Assembly: GCA_017562135.1 (NCBI GenBank) | Contig: QEYB01000646.1 | Span: 186,001-250,000, forward strand | Direction of reading: 5' to 3' | Length of the DNA stretch: 64,000 nucleotides | Source: Dipylidium caninum | Lineage: Eukaryota; Platyhelminthes; Cestoda; Cyclophyllidea; Dipylidiidae | Shown: positions 1-12,382 of the stretch, one piece after another | Layout: every line of letters starts with the position of its first letter | Numbering within the stretch: the first letter of the stretch is position 1 | Program-made: the position numbers and the translations under genes | Notes under the pieces: generated by a model | What the model was told of the DNA's origin: nothing | Databases searched by the model: none | What the model saw: only the letters and a program-made list of their open reading frames with translations

Positions 1-44
1 TGTACCCTATTTAGTCTGATTGATGTTTTTGTTCGCTCTTTCAG

Positions 45-823
45 AGCGGTTTCATCGTAGTTAGGTGCATTAAGGACTTGAAACCGGGAGACGAGGTCTC
101 GGCTTGTTATGGTCCTCATTTTCGCCATCATCCTGTGGTGAGTAGCCGCAAAAAAGTCCTCGCGGAGCAGTATTTTTTCGAATGTCGCTGTAGTCATTGT
201 GATGAGTCTCTCGAGGCCACTGCCTTATCCGCGAGGGAGAGTGATCAGTGGAAGCAGTTGGTTGATCAGGTATGAGTTAACGATATATAAATGCAGCATA
301 TCCTATGATTTAAGAAGATTTCCTTTTATGAAGATTCAGTAACACTCATATTCCTGTGCTTTCAACAAGACTAGCATGAATGTATATATATTCTTTTCTT
401 TCTCTAACCCAGATTCGATCAGAATGCACTCCTTTGTCATCTCTCACCTCGCTCTTTGTAAGATTGAAGAACCTCATCAATCCTACGTGGACGCTGCCTC
501 CCGAGCCAGCCTACGGTGACCTTGCCGATGAGACGGCCCATATTTTGCTGAAGAACGTCAAGACCAAATACTCGTCAGAAGCACAAAAAATAGCCCTGTA
601 TCTGACCACCGAGTCAGTCAATTTTGTGCGAGATCTATATGGTGAGAGTAGCACAGAATATGCCTGGGAGTTAGTAAAACTAATTAGCGTTGCGAGGGCG
701 ATCGGTGAGCGCGACAATGGTGAAATGAAGGCCACCGTCAAACGCATCTTGGCAATTCACTACGGGGAGGTGGAGATGGAGAGAATACTTGGTGTAACTG
801 AATTGCGCGATATTTTTGACTAA
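45..823 (+). CDS. SMYD-type SET/MYND-domain protein lysine methyltransferase, 3' end (partial)
   Basis: Two coding exons are visible, 45-269 and 413-823 (stop TAA 821-823). They are joined by a phase-0 intron with acceptor CAG at 410-412 and donor GTATGA at 270. The first exon reads IVVRCIKDLKPGDEVSACYG followed by a GPH motif and QYFFECRCSHC. This is the end of a SET domain (GDE..., CYGPH) and the cysteine-rich post-SET zinc site (C-x-C-x2-C) as found in SMYD4 and related SMYD proteins. The second exon encodes about 136 residues of helical sequence, matching the TPR-like C-terminal domain of the family. Catalytic N-terminal SET parts and the MYND finger lie upstream of the window. Family members methylate lysines on histone and non-histone proteins. 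SMYD4 is the best guess from the motif spacing; another SMYD is possible. Confidence 0.8.
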
Positions 824-1970
824 CCTAGATAAGTCTGCTCTATTTGTTAAAATCATACTAATGAGTTTCCTTTACACATTTCCTCTCCCCTTCATTTAAA
901 ATAGTCTGTTTTCGCGTGTTATATCGGTATTTGCCTTACCAATATCATTGAGTTGTGGTTTTATTTTGGACGAGGATTTAAATTTCCTTTGTGAGGGACT
1001 GTTATTGAGTCTGTTAGTTTCTCTACCTCAAAAGAAGTACGATAGGCCGATGGAGTGGACTTGGCCACCTTTTGCGATTTGATTTATTTTCCGTTGCAGA
1101 GGGGTGGGATGGCCCACCATCACGGTGGTTTGATTGAGAGGACGATAAGCTTTGGGGTCTTAGTGTATGCGAAACAATGAGTCTGAGGGGGGTTGAAATA
1201 GGTTGCGCTTGTGGTTCACAGAACATCTCTAATAGTTCGCGTCACAACGCGTTTTTCCATCGGTGGGAATGCGACTTTTACGAGTTATGATCATAGGTAG
1301 GGTGTCGTCGCAATAATGGTGCAAGAATTGATATTTGGATTGAAACTCAAGGTGTTGGGGCGGATGAAAATGGATGCCTACTTTACGTCGGAGGCCTTGG
1401 AAGCAAAAATGAGCCTTGGAGATCTATGATGGGGTTCGATGGTAAGAATTTGCAGAATCATATGATTTAAGTAAGTTTATTGCAGGTAAGAGTAATTGGA
1501 ATTATTTCTTGCGTGATTTTTCTCAACATGTACTTTAATTCAACAGTAATCGCTTAACCAATTTTATATCGGTTCATTTTTTAGATGCCCTGTTATTGCA
1601 TAGCAGTTTACAACTAATTAAAAAGATGCTAATATTAGCAAACTTACTTTAAGGAATCCCAAAAACGTCTCAACCAATGAGAGTCGAGAGGCTTATTTTA
1701 GTTTCGCTTTCGCGTACCGCAAGGGACGGTTATGTTGGGCTTCGGTCTTGCTTCTGTTCCGTCGTTCCTGCGAAAAACTAATACGAGGAGCATCGACACA
1801 TTAAAACCTGTTATTATCGGGTACGACAATCTTGTCATCGTTGGACACCGTTGCGTGCTATGAATGGTGTGGAGTTGTCACCGAACTGGAAAAGTATTAG
1901 CAGCCGGGCATCGCATGAAATGCTCTGTTGAAAGACCCGATCTTGCTGTCGTGTGCCACATAAGCTTTCT
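824..1970. other. Intergenic stretch between the SMYD-like gene and IF1
   Basis: No reading frame with recognisable protein resemblance was found on either strand. The stretch presumably holds the 3' UTR of the SMYD-like gene and the promoter or 5' UTR of the IF1 gene. No clear AATAAA signal was spotted directly behind the SMYD stop. Confidence 0.5.
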
Positions 1971-3134
1971 ATGAACACATTCCTACTTGATATAAAAAAT
2001 GCGGAGCATTTTATATTCACGGGAAAATTTCGAACCTGTTTGCTTACCGTAACCCCTTTTATCCATAGCTGTTATCGAATGTACGCCGGTGACGAGCTGG
2101 GTCGTGGTGTCTCCAAAGTGAGTTTGTTTCATTCCCATTATCTTGAGACGGAAAATTATGTCTCGAAATTCTCAAACCGAAAAATTTAATTTGTCATGTG
2201 TCCAGGGATGATCTCTTATTTTGGCAGCCACAGTTGGAAGAATTCTTTGCATCTCTAAATTTAAGGTCATCCTTATACTTTTCCATGCATTTTGCTTCTA
2301 TTGAGACGAAGTAAAATCATTATATTACGCGTGTGTTAACACGCAAACTTCCAATTCAGGGTGGCGGCAAAGGCGGTGCCGTTCGTGATGCAGGCGGTTC
2401 GATTGGCAAAAGGGAGGCTGCACTGGAAGAGGAGTACTTCCATCGAAAGGTGAAAATATGGGAAAAAATACCAGTGTATTATAATTACTTAACGGAGTTT
2501 TATCCTCATCCTGTCTCCCCCCTGATAGAACTTGGAGCAGCTTAAGGATCTGAAAAAGCACCTCGTTGCTGAGGTCAAGTTCCATGAAGAGCAAATTGAA
2601 CGCCATAAGGTAATTCTAGATATTAAGAAAAACGCTGATCTTTATGAACCTGTACCGCATCATCGTTTCGCGCTTTTTACAAGAATAACCGATAATTCTC
2701 GATTAGTTTTACTCGATGTTAATGGTACGATGCTATTAATCCTTTAATTTTTCCCTTTGTATTCAGGAGGCTCTACGCAGAAGCCTCAAGGAGTTAGATT
2801 CCATCGACTAAATGTTGTCGCCCGCAAATGTAATTTCCTCCCCCACCACGGGCCTGTTTTAACCCCAATCCTGTACTTCACCTCATGTTTTCGGTTATTC
2901 CTTTTTGTTGTGCGAAATTCATCCTAGCTGGTTGATTACTAATGGCAAATATTGTCCCGCTTCTCGTTTATGCTTTACCACTTGGGCGGCTTAATATTTA
3001 CGCACCTTTTCCAGGCATGTTTTTCCATGCATGACGTTAATGTTTCCTTTATAGCTTGTGTAACTAATCTTCACTTTCCTGCCTTTCAGGCGGAGCTCGA
3101 GCGTCATCTGAAGTCGCTAGAGAACTTGGAGTAA
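1971..3134 (+). CDS. ATP5IF1: Mitochondrial ATP synthase inhibitory factor 1 (IF1)
   Basis: IF1 is a small matrix protein that blocks ATP hydrolysis by F1-ATPase when the proton gradient fails. Coding exons: about 1971-2117, 2360-2449, 2529-2609, then either 2767-2811 or 3090-3134. All introns are phase 0 with GT..AG ends. The core reads [20 protein letters not shown] then EYF, the conserved inhibitory segment of the family (animal form ...IREAGGAFGKREAAEEERYF). It is followed by a long amphipathic helix with EQLKDLKKH and EEQIERHK, the coiled-coil dimer region. The start is uncertain. ATG 1971 gives a basic and hydrophobic leader that could be the mitochondrial presequence. ATG 2079 is nearer the mature region, and a TAG acceptor-like site at 2066-2068 would allow an unseen upstream exon. 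Confidence 0.9.
2767..2811 (+). CDS. ATP5IF1: IF1 alternative last exon, proximal
   Basis: After the acceptor ATTCAG the exon encodes [14 protein letters not shown] and a stop (TAA 2809-2811). It joins in phase 0 to the exon ending at 2609 (...EQIERHK). Its 14 residues continue the heptad pattern of the C-terminal coiled coil. It has the same length, phase and leucine spacing as the distal exon, so it looks like one half of a tandem exon duplication. Confidence 0.75.
   Translation, partial: EALRRSLKELDSID
3090..3134 (+). CDS. ATP5IF1: IF1 alternative last exon, distal
   Basis: After a good acceptor (polypyrimidine then CTTTCAG) the exon encodes [14 protein letters not shown] and a stop (TAA 3132-3134). 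It joins in phase 0 to the same donor at 2610 as the proximal exon. Both exons end the protein after 14 residues, so only one can be used per transcript. An AATAAA lies about 200 bp downstream at 3336-3341. Confidence 0.7.
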   Translation, partial: AELERHLKSLENLE

Positions 3135-3335
3135 TCACTTCATTTTCTACCAACGCCTTCGGCTTCCCCGCTCTCCGTTTCCCCCCTTCATAAAGCGGAT
3201 TTTACGAATTAAGTTCATAGTCATTAGTTGTTCCACTTTTTTAAATCACTTAAATATTTATAGTTTCTTAAGTCATGATTTTGAGTTATTGGGCCACACC
3301 TTACACTGCGTCGGTATTTTGGCATATATGGGTGA

Positions 3336-3341
3336 AATAAA
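3336..3341 (+). terminator. Possible polyadenylation signal AATAAA of IF1
   Basis: An AATAAA hexamer lies about 200 bp after the distal IF1 stop, in an otherwise non-coding stretch. It could serve transcripts with either last exon. It is a short motif and could be chance. Confidence 0.35.
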
Positions 3342-6300
3342 TCCATTCTGTGGATAGGAAGGAAGGGGCAGGGGGGGCGTCACTTTTCACCCCGTCTTCT
3401 TATGCCACTCACCCTATTGCGAGTTTCGTGTGTTATGCGGGTACTTGGTGTACCGCGGTGGGATGGAAATTGGTCTTCATTCTGATGTGTCCTATCACCT
3501 CGAAATGATCGGTATTCCCGGCCCACTAAGAACGTGTTTTGGCGGTACTAACCGCCGGCATGGGCTCACACATCTCTGTCGACGTGTTTCCACCTTCCTA
3601 TTGAATATGTTTTTACAGTGGCGTTTTGATCTATTAAAAAGCCCTCTCCAATCCACGTGCTAATTGGCGGGGAATCAATGCCAAATAGATGGCTTTAGGG
3701 TGGGTATGCAAATTCACCGATGCCGAGGATTGGTCCAGTACTTGTGATGAGTCGCTGGTGGAGTCCGCAGTTCGATTCGAGGGAGAGCAACTTGGCGCAC
3801 ACATTTCCTTTCCCTCTACTTCAAGATAGTCTGGTGAAATGGTGATGGCTACTTCTGTGGTTCCGGTCCATCCCCGCGGTACTTTCGTTCACCCGTAGAA
3901 CTAATGTTGAGACCCTGTGGAATCGGAATAACCACGTCCTCCATTGACTACCTGACTTCGTTAAAATGGTAATTTAAACGGGATTTACCAGAGTCTGGCG
4001 CAAATTGCCACCATCGCGGACGTTATTGTCGATAGCCAAAGTTCATATAAGTGCTCTTCCCAAAGATAATCAGCTCGCCTTGGACAGGAGGAAATTGCTG
4101 AACTTTCAGTCCAAGGTGGCCTGGAATACGCGCGATCCCTGACATTCGGATTAGACTTTTTCGCCTTGCCACATCAAATCTGCTCACAATTCTCACTCGT
4201 CCCGCGTTGGTAAGTTTTGCGGCGTCCACAGCGTTGAGTGATTGTTGTCCAGAGTGCTTCGTCAAAAGTTCCAGCTAATGAAATAGGCTCAAGTGGTGCG
4301 TCAGGTTAAACAATTATCAGCACTTCGGACTATGGAAATCAAAAACATGCAGGGACTTACTTGAATAAGTTCCTACTAACAATTCCTCAGCACCGTGTTT
4401 AATGTTTGTCTAGCGTTTGAATGACCTGGTGATTTACAGGCTGGTGAAGGCAGGTCGAAGAACTTTGGTTTACTCGTCAAGGCGCCATGGTCAAAGTGAC
4501 CCTCAGGGCTGAGGTGGATACGGTGGAAGTTATGAAGGACCGTCATCATCCACCTAAGTTGGACGTTGGCGCAATCTTCTTCCGTCGTGAGGGAACAAGG
4601 ACTTTCTAATGAGGTGACAATTCGCCTGCCTCGCCAAGGAGGTCCTCTGCTCCCCAATCGACTGAAAGGGAACGGGCGTCGTGGTGCATCAGGAATGCCG
4701 AGAGCGTCGTGCAGTCATGGCCGGTCTCGGGGCGGGGTGAGCATGCGGTGCCTAGTGCCAAGTCGTGGTCTTCTCCACAACTAGCACCGGACTTTGGGGT
4801 GAGGGCTCTGCTCTCCGTTCTGTCTCCCACTCCCGAGCCGACTTCGAGGAAGTGAAAAAGACTGGTGCGACTCGCAGGCAAATTGGTCGAGGCACCTTTT
4901 TGTCGAGTTGATTTTTCCGGCTACCCTGGGAGAACAGACAAGGAGGAGACTGAAGTCCGTTGCATAATCATCTCCCTCTCTCCTTCTTTTCATTAAGCAA
5001 ACAAATCACTCGCTCATGAGCTTCAAATTTTTCATTCAGCAAAAGTAGACGACCTTTTACAGGTAGCCTCAACGAGCTTGTCGACGTGAAGGACACGAAG
5101 TGAAGTGAAGTGAAAGGAAGGGGAGGTTGTGCGCTTCGGATCGCGATTTTACTGGGCGCACGGATAAGTCGGGATGTATGCATTTTTAGAAAAAAAAAGA
5201 TAAATCTGGGACAAACAGGTGAAGAAATGACCTACTAGAGAGACACAGATGCAGGCCCGTGGCCGCTCGCGCACCCCGAGCGCGTCGTGTCTGGAGCCGA
5301 GGTCCGGAGGGACGAGCGGACGGAGGAAGGGAGGGGCTTCGGAGCCGACGAGGGAGATGCATGGAGACCGACGTGATTCATCCGGCTGCGATGCATGCTG
5401 GCTAGACAGGGGAGACGAAGCAGCGCTGCTCCGTTAATGCGGGCGCTTAAGCCCAACTGTCAGTCTGTCTCTCTGTCCGTCCACCAGTCACTTTACCTGA
5501 CACCTGCTCGTTCGCAGGTTGGAACTGTTGGCTTCTCTTGGGCCGTTTATGTTGACATTTCAGTGGCCTCATGAGGTCACCTCCCTCGTCTTGAGGATTT
5601 CTACGCGCCTTTGCTAATCCCAATTCTAGTTAGCCATGACCCAAGTTTAGACTGGTCAAGACGCAAGTTGTGATGTTAAGGCTTGGTGATTAACACGATT
5701 ACAGTCGCAAGGGTTGAGTTTGAATGAAGGCAGAATTTTTAAGGCAGTGAAGAGGTGTGGGGCGGCATTGTAAATTATCCCAGGACGTGGCGACGCCAGG
5801 CCGGCCCCCTGCCTCGCCCTTCCCCTTCTTACAGCTATAATTATGTGAATGAAGTCCGAATGGATGGCTGGCTGGGCAACTTTTAAGCGCGGTAGGAGCA
5901 TGCCGCAGCGAACGAGGCAGGCAAACGCCGCGAAATCGCCTCATGAGGTTGCGCCTCGTGGAAATGTGTCATCACTTCCAGGGCGGCGGTCCAGAGGGTG
6001 GGAAGAAACGGAGACCAACCGACCGTTGAGGTGAATGTCGGCTGATCAGGCGTCAGCGAGAAGGTGGCCACTGGAGAATCCCCGAGCCTAAGATGGAGCC
6101 TTTTCCCTCGTAAGAAGGCTGAGTCGTAGCACTCGAATGCTGAGTTACGGCGATTTGAAGAGCATCATCTCTAGAGGACGTGAGAGGCTGAGACGCCTCC
6201 AGCTGGCGAAGCCCCACCCAACAGCTTCTGCAACTGCACTGAGCCATTTTTTAGGCGTCTACCCGAGGTGGCAGGGACACGGAGTCCGAATCACCAGTCC

Positions 6301-8425
6301 ACGGTGGGGAAGAGCGTGTCATTGAAAATTCTCACCCATCTTGAACTAGAAAGTGAGTGCTCGACCGACCGACCTGGCTGCCTGACTGCTTGCCCGTCAC
6401 ATTCCCTACCCATCCACCTCTAAATCAAGGGCATTCCTGCGTTTCCACCCTTCCACCCTCTCCAGGTACGAGAACGGCTAGACACGTTTGCCCAATTATC
6501 CCCCTTAACAGGGTGGGCAGTGGAAAGGGGGAGGAATGATTTTGCGTACCTAATTCTACTACGACCCTGTGCAATGAATAGCGGCGGCTTTGGGTTGTCC
6601 ACATATCTTGGCAGACATGCTGCAACATCTGGTGTGGCTTTGGGAAATGGCCTCCTGCGGATCCACCAATGGGGTGACGAGAGAGCCGCACTTTTAGTGA
6701 GGAGCCTCACCGTCTACCCGCGGGCACATGCCAACTGAAGTTCAAAGAATTCGCCTCGCCTCCCCCTCCTCCGGGATGGTAACAGACGCTTTGGTAATTG
6801 GGTGGTGCTTCGACAGCTTCCACCTCCACCAACGGATGCTCACTCTGAATGTGGCCATCTGTTTAATGCACTTAAAGTGGCGGAATATGTCACACCCGGG
6901 GGATGCCTGGGGCGGGCGGAGGAGTCAAAGCGTCCAGGGGCCGGTCAGACAGGCGCTTAACCTCATGGCCGATGTGCATGCCACCGAGGACGGGAGTCGG
7001 CCGGATCTCGGAGCAGAGGTGGAGAGGGGTGAAGTGCACCCCATTCAGAAGATAAAATGAATCATCAGCCCGGTGACAGGAGATTTAAGTCAAACGTAGA
7101 CGCGTGTATGTCTGCGTGCGTGACCAGTGTTGTCAACCTCCGACCGGTAGTGATTTTTTCCTATTCGAACGGGCCCGCCTTGTTATCCTTTTTTACGACC
7201 AAGACCGGACGAAAGCGGGCAAGCCAAGGGGACCGAAGGCACGCGGCCAGGGGTGATGTCAAGTCACTCTAGGGTCGGCAGCGCCGCTGGCCGACGCCTT
7301 TGGGAAAATAATGGGTCGGGTGGGACAGTGTCCCCGATCCGGTTGGGCTAAGTAAGGCAGGATGCGTGCACACATGTGGCACAGGGTTAGGATAAGCGGA
7401 AGGTCGGGTGCATTAACTGTTGGCGGAGCTTCTTCCAAACGCGATGTGTCGATGTGGCGGCCAGGAGGACATGAGACTCGACACCTACAGACCTTAGGAC
7501 GCCTTCCCCCAGTCGAAAAGGACTAAAGATGTCAGTGCCTCGCCTCTCCATCTATCCCACCTCCGCCGATCTCCTCGATTTCCGGTTGTCTGTGCGTCTT
7601 TCCTCCCGCCGGAAAAGGGAAAAGTTGTCCAGACTATCAAAAAATAGTATTGCCAATAGTTTGGTGAGGATGAGTTCCAAAGAGAAAGAGGAGAAGAGCA
7701 GAGGAGAGAAGAAGCGGAGCAAGAATGCGTATGTGAGGCGGTGTCAGTACGTGAGTGGGTGGATATGTGTGCGCGCCTACCTCAGATTGAAAAGTCGACT
7801 TCTTGCTGGTGCTCACACACCCACGAGGATTATCTGCACGCTTTCACGTCGGGGAGGGCGGTTGAGGAGATGGAGAGAAGGAGCACTGGCTAGGATGTGA
7901 CAGTGGCGTGGGAAAGGGTTTTGCGAATGAAGTTGATCTCAAATGAGCCTGAGACGTTGGAAGTTCCATCACTTTCAACACATGTAATGACAGGAATGTG
8001 TGGGTTTTCCAAGGTATGAACACTGTTGAATGGGCTACCAGCGACGGTGAAAGTGCGAGTCAGAGCGGGAGCGGCAACAGGGACGGGGGATACACGGGTA
8101 AAATGAGAACTTGCCAATTGAGATGGCGGACTTGGGGTAAATGTTACTCATAGATTACAGGTAGCACGCACGATGGTTTAGGAAAGACGACAGTGAGGTG
8201 ATGTAGGAATACATGTAGTCATGATAGGGCGACGAATGCGTCTCCGTCCTCTCACCGGTCTGATTGCCACGACTCGCTCATCATTTCGGGCGGAGGACGT
8301 AAGCTGCGCGGACTACTCAACTAAAGACGCGAGGGGGGTTTGGAGATGGGTGTTGAGGCGGAGGAAAAGGCTGTTAGTAAACCGCTTCATTCGTCTACCC
8401 CGACAGCTAGCATGGACGTTAGTGT
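3342..8425. other. GC-rich stretch without a recognised gene
   Basis: Five kilobases between IF1 and follistatin. Short open frames occur on both strands in all frames, as expected from GC-rich non-coding DNA, and none shows a familiar motif, consistent codon pattern or paired splice sites. The 3' UTR of follistatin (minus strand) must enter it from the right. Confidence 0.5.
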
Positions 8426-11400
8426 CTACCGACTTGGACAGAAGCCAGTGGAGACGAGATCGACGAAGCGTTTGGCCAAACAATTGTAGACGTGCAGAAA
8501 GCAGGCATTCGGGAAGGATCTAGTTCCACTCCCGCAGACTCGTGGCCAGCCGTTTGTGAACACATCGCCGTGCCACCGCGGATCGCCGAAATTCTGTTTC
8601 GCCTCCTTGGCCATCTCAAAGAGCGTCATCTCGGCTATTTCGGCCGCGTTTATTCGAGCGAACGCTCGAGGATTGCAGTTGGGCGGGAGATTGGTGCAGT
8701 CCAGACACACCGGCTGTCCTGTGACCACATGCTGCACACACGTCATGTGAGCGCTTTGACACCTAATTCGGTCGCAAGTAGCGTTTCCTAGGTGGGATAC
8801 GTAGACGAGGGTGAGAGGGCTCAAACTACTGCCCCAAGGGCGGAGACGGGGCACGCCACTTGGGGACTCGAGGACCCAGATGTCCGGGCGCTAGAACTGA
8901 GGCGGAATGGCGGGAGGCGGAGGAGGCCGGGCAAGGCGGGGAGGACGTGTTTGCTTTTTGCTTACCTCTGGACACAGTGAGTGCAGACTAGGTGGAAACA
9001 ACAAGTCCAACAACAAGTCCAGACACGAGGCTGCAAATAATCCATCAACACCGCCTCGAAACACACATACAAACAAGGGATGGCTGTGACACTCTACGCT
9101 TTGTCCCGCCATTCCACCCCATTTTGTCCAACTCAACCTCAAGTCGTGCCACGTCCCTCCCCTTCCCCTAGTGTGGCTGGGTCCGGCTCACCTCTGCAGG
9201 GGCCGAGGTAGGCGATGCGGATTTCCATGCCTCGTTGGATACTCGCCTTTCGCAGATGGCATTGGTTGTTGTACGTGTTGTTGTCCGTTCCACAAACTGG
9301 ACTGCCATGGGGGCTGTTGACACAGGAGTCCAAATTGCTCACCGCCACACCATCGAAGGCGGTCTCAATGTGCTTCCTTCCCAGCCAGTTGGGGTCTTCA
9401 CAACTCGCCTTTCCACTGTACTGTCTGATGACACACACCTTGTTCGGGGGGCAAATTCTCTGGGAGGAAAGAAAAGTTGCTTTTGGCTTTCATTTGTCGT
9501 GTCAGACTGTCTGAACACGGAACCGGACAAAGGACCTACCACGGGGAGTTCGTATTCATGATCTTCTAGTCGGCTGTCGTTACGCTTGTAGGGGCAGACG
9601 TGCTCGGCGGGCGGACAGTCCATCTCCGTGAGGAGGGTGTCCAGATGGCGACAGCGCTCCTTCATGAAGGCGCATCGGTTGCGGAACTGGCGAAAGTCCG
9701 TGGTGCACACGGGTCCCGACTCAAAGTACTCCAGAGTGCAGACGGACGAGCAGGCGCAGACGGCCTTTCCATTCTGCAGCTCGCATTTGAGGCCGTCTGG
9801 ACAGGCGACCCGGGCGCAGCTCTCGTTGCGGAAGCCTAAAAAGTAGTCTATGGCTAAAACGGGTAAAACATGCATGCAACAGTGTGGAACGCATGCTTCA
9901 AAACACTTCAGGTACACGTAAGTAATTGTTTAAATAAGCATGCAGTAAAATGTTAAAAGTATAGCCGTCTTCCGCTGCCAGGCGCCTTCGATTCAAACGT
10001 TGGCAAACAAAGTCAGGCACCCAAACTCCACGCCAATTGTCAAAAGTGGCCGTACTCGACCGGTGTAGCCTCGAGACCTGCGTGGGACAACGCGGGGCAG
10101 GAGGGGGGAGGCAGTAGGGCAACGACTCCCCGAATGAATGAAAATTTCAGGCAAGGGTTAAGCGCAACCAAGTTACTTCATTCTGGTGACTTGTCGATGC
10201 TTCTCGTTAGACGATGGTGAAGCGGATGCGACATAAGACGTCAATGGCGGCGCGCGAAGTCTGTTGCGAATCCAGAGGTGGACAAACACTCCTACACCAC
10301 TGCCCTCCTGCCCTCCAGCCCTCCAGCCCTCCAAACCCACCCCATCCCAGCCCCCGCCCCGCCTCGCCCCGCCGCCTACTGCCCCGCGAAGGCGTTTACT
10401 TGGGGCTGAAACCGCATTGGAAAAGAGAAAAAAGAGGCATCAGTTGCTCTGTTCTGGGGTCCAGAGGGCGCGTTCTGATAGGAATGTGGACATTCTTAAG
10501 ATGGTTTTGGAGGCATTTAAGAAAATGGAACGCAAAAAGTGAAAAAAAGGGAAAAAGTGTTGTGGGAGGAGGCAGAGAAGGTAAAAGAAAAAAAAACGTT
10601 GACATTTGCGCCAAGCGCTACTAGTTCTTGTAATGTAGTAGCGTGTAAGCCTAGCCAGAGGTGGTAGAAAGTGTCAGATCTGACGATTTAGCTGTCATTT
10701 CTGTCTTGTGCAGCGAGTCGAGGCGGTGGAATGTTAATTTGGCCTGAAAGGGCGTGGGTATCACAGTGAGGTTGCCATCATCTGTCTCGAAGGCGTCAGA
10801 GGAGCCTGGTGTCTTATGACTTCTCCTGTCTTCCCTTTCCTTCTGGTCTAAGGCATCTTTTTCCGTCCCAACACTGGATGTTTTTCTCCTCTCTGTGGAG
10901 AAGGCTATTTTTGGCGACTACGTACAAGTTGGACCTCTTAAATTGCAGCCCCTCAGACGGACGAAATTCCACCTCGAGGAAATTCAGCTCGACGATGTGC
11001 TACTAATTTCGGTCGAACCGCTGATTTGTGTACTCGTTAGGGTGAACCATGCAAGGGTGTGTTTACGTCCAGACTTCTTGCGGCGGAGGTGGAGGAAAAT
11101 GAGCGAAAGGTGAGGCCGAGGGCACTAGTTACTTTGAAAGGAGTGTCGCAGTCAAGTTGGACTGTGGTGGACGCGGCGACATGCATTCCTCTGAGTGGAT
11201 GCTAAGCCTGGTCCATTGCACTCGAGATTACGGCATGCAGAGTCGTCTTAGTCCACTTTTCATTTTCGGTGGGACCTGGGCACCAGGCCAGATATCTCCC
11301 CGAGTCTGAGGAACGATAGTACTCGGGTTTAGTCGCGCAAATCCCCCGCCCGCTCCCCGACATCCTTCCACTGGGCTAATCGCCTGAGCGGCGGCTCTCG

Positions 11401-12010
11401 CGTCACCACGAGTCAACTTGCCTCAAAGGCAGATTTCGGAGCGCGAATAACCCCCCCCTGGGCCCCCACCGCCCAGACTGAGGCTGTGAGAGGCCACTGG
11501 CAGACCTAGGGTCCCGCTACCGCAGGTGGCAGGTGGAACTGTCACACAGTAATTTGGAATTAGTCGGAGTGTTGTCATGCTCATGCAAGAAATTGAGAAG
11601 TTAATTAGAGCGATGCTGCTATCGATGTTGAGAATGGGATAAAAACCGTGCTTACCACTTTGACAAGCGTAGTGACAGTTGGCAATGCCAGTGTGTTGAA
11701 GCAGGAGGTCTCGCACAAATTGTGGCTCAGTAAGACGTCCACTCACGTAAAAACCGCCCAGACGACAACACTCAGAGCGCGAGATGTAATTACGTTGTAT
11801 GAGATCATGGCAACGACCATTGGAGAGACGGAAGCGGAAACAGCTGCCGGCTAGACATTAAGACAATGTATCCTTTAGCAGACTCCGCTCTGGGACAGAG
11901 GAAGGGGTGGAGGTTTTGGGGTGGTGGTGCTGGTGGGTGTACTTACCGTCGGTGATAGCGAATGCGAGAAGGAGAAGGAGGAGAAGGTGGAGGAGGAGGC
12001 GGTGAGGCAT
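8426..12010 (-). CDS. FST: Follistatin, secreted activin/BMP antagonist
   Basis: Five exons on the minus strand: 11947-12010, 11656-11850, 9540-9835, 9192-9459 and 8426-8787 (stop 8426-8428), with phases 1,1,0,1. They give about 394 residues, against about 344 in vertebrate follistatin. Exon 1 is a signal peptide: MPHR, then a leucine run, ending AFAITD. Exon 2 (residues 22-86) is the N-terminal follistatin domain, with GSCF...NGRCHDL...ECCRLGG...GIANCHYAC. Exon 3 carries follistatin/Kazal module 1 (CARVACPDGLKCEL...PVC...CAFMKERC). Exon 4 carries module 2 (PVCGTDNNTYNNQCHLRKAS...LGPC). Exon 5 carries module 3 (RIRCQSAHMTC...RVCGSGTRSFPNACFL...TGFC). Such proteins bind activins and BMPs outside the cell and block their receptors. 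Module 2 lacks the Kazal cysteine expected after HLRKA, and module 3 has a long insertion. The domain order makes the call firm. Confidence 0.93.
9836..11655. other. Large intron 2 of follistatin
   Basis: This 1.8-kb intron separates the N-terminal domain exon from Kazal module 1. It contains a C-rich repetitive run near 10300-10380 on the plus strand. Open frames on the plus strand here (for example 10895-11113) lack any recognised motif and are treated as chance. Confidence 0.6.
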
Positions 12011-12284
12011 ACTGTGTCTCGAACTGAAGGTAAGGAGGGCAGTGATGCTGGTGACAGCCGAGTGTGCCTCTTTTATAAGAGCTAGTTGTCAGCCAATTGT
12101 AAACACGGCACACGGCAATAGGGCAGACGTGGCTGCGCACGCCAGCACGCACGCAGAGGCACGCAGAGGCATGGACACGCATACCAACACATAATCCGAC
12201 CCGAAACGAGTACAGGTCCACTCCACGACAGGGGCGCGCATGCCCGGTGCGATCTCGACCAACGGGCAGGTAGGGAGACGCAGA

Positions 12285-12382
12285 GCGGTTGAGACAGACA
12301 GACAGACAGACAGGTAGGCAGGCAGGTAGGCAGGCGGGCAGGCAGGCAGGCAGACAGACAGGCAGACAGACAGACAGAGAGA
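12285..12382 (+). repeat. Tetranucleotide microsatellite (GACA/GGCA)n upstream of follistatin
   Basis: About 100 bp of imperfect GACA, GGCA and GTAG units lie some 280 bp upstream of the follistatin start codon, in its promoter or 5' UTR on the minus strand. The run makes long spurious Cys-Leu-Pro-rich frames on the minus strand that should not be taken for genes. Confidence 0.85.

Noticed and set aside
3760..3790. tRNA-like B-box resemblance (GTTCGATTC)
   Set aside because: No matching A-box, acceptor stem or anticodon arm could be folded around it.
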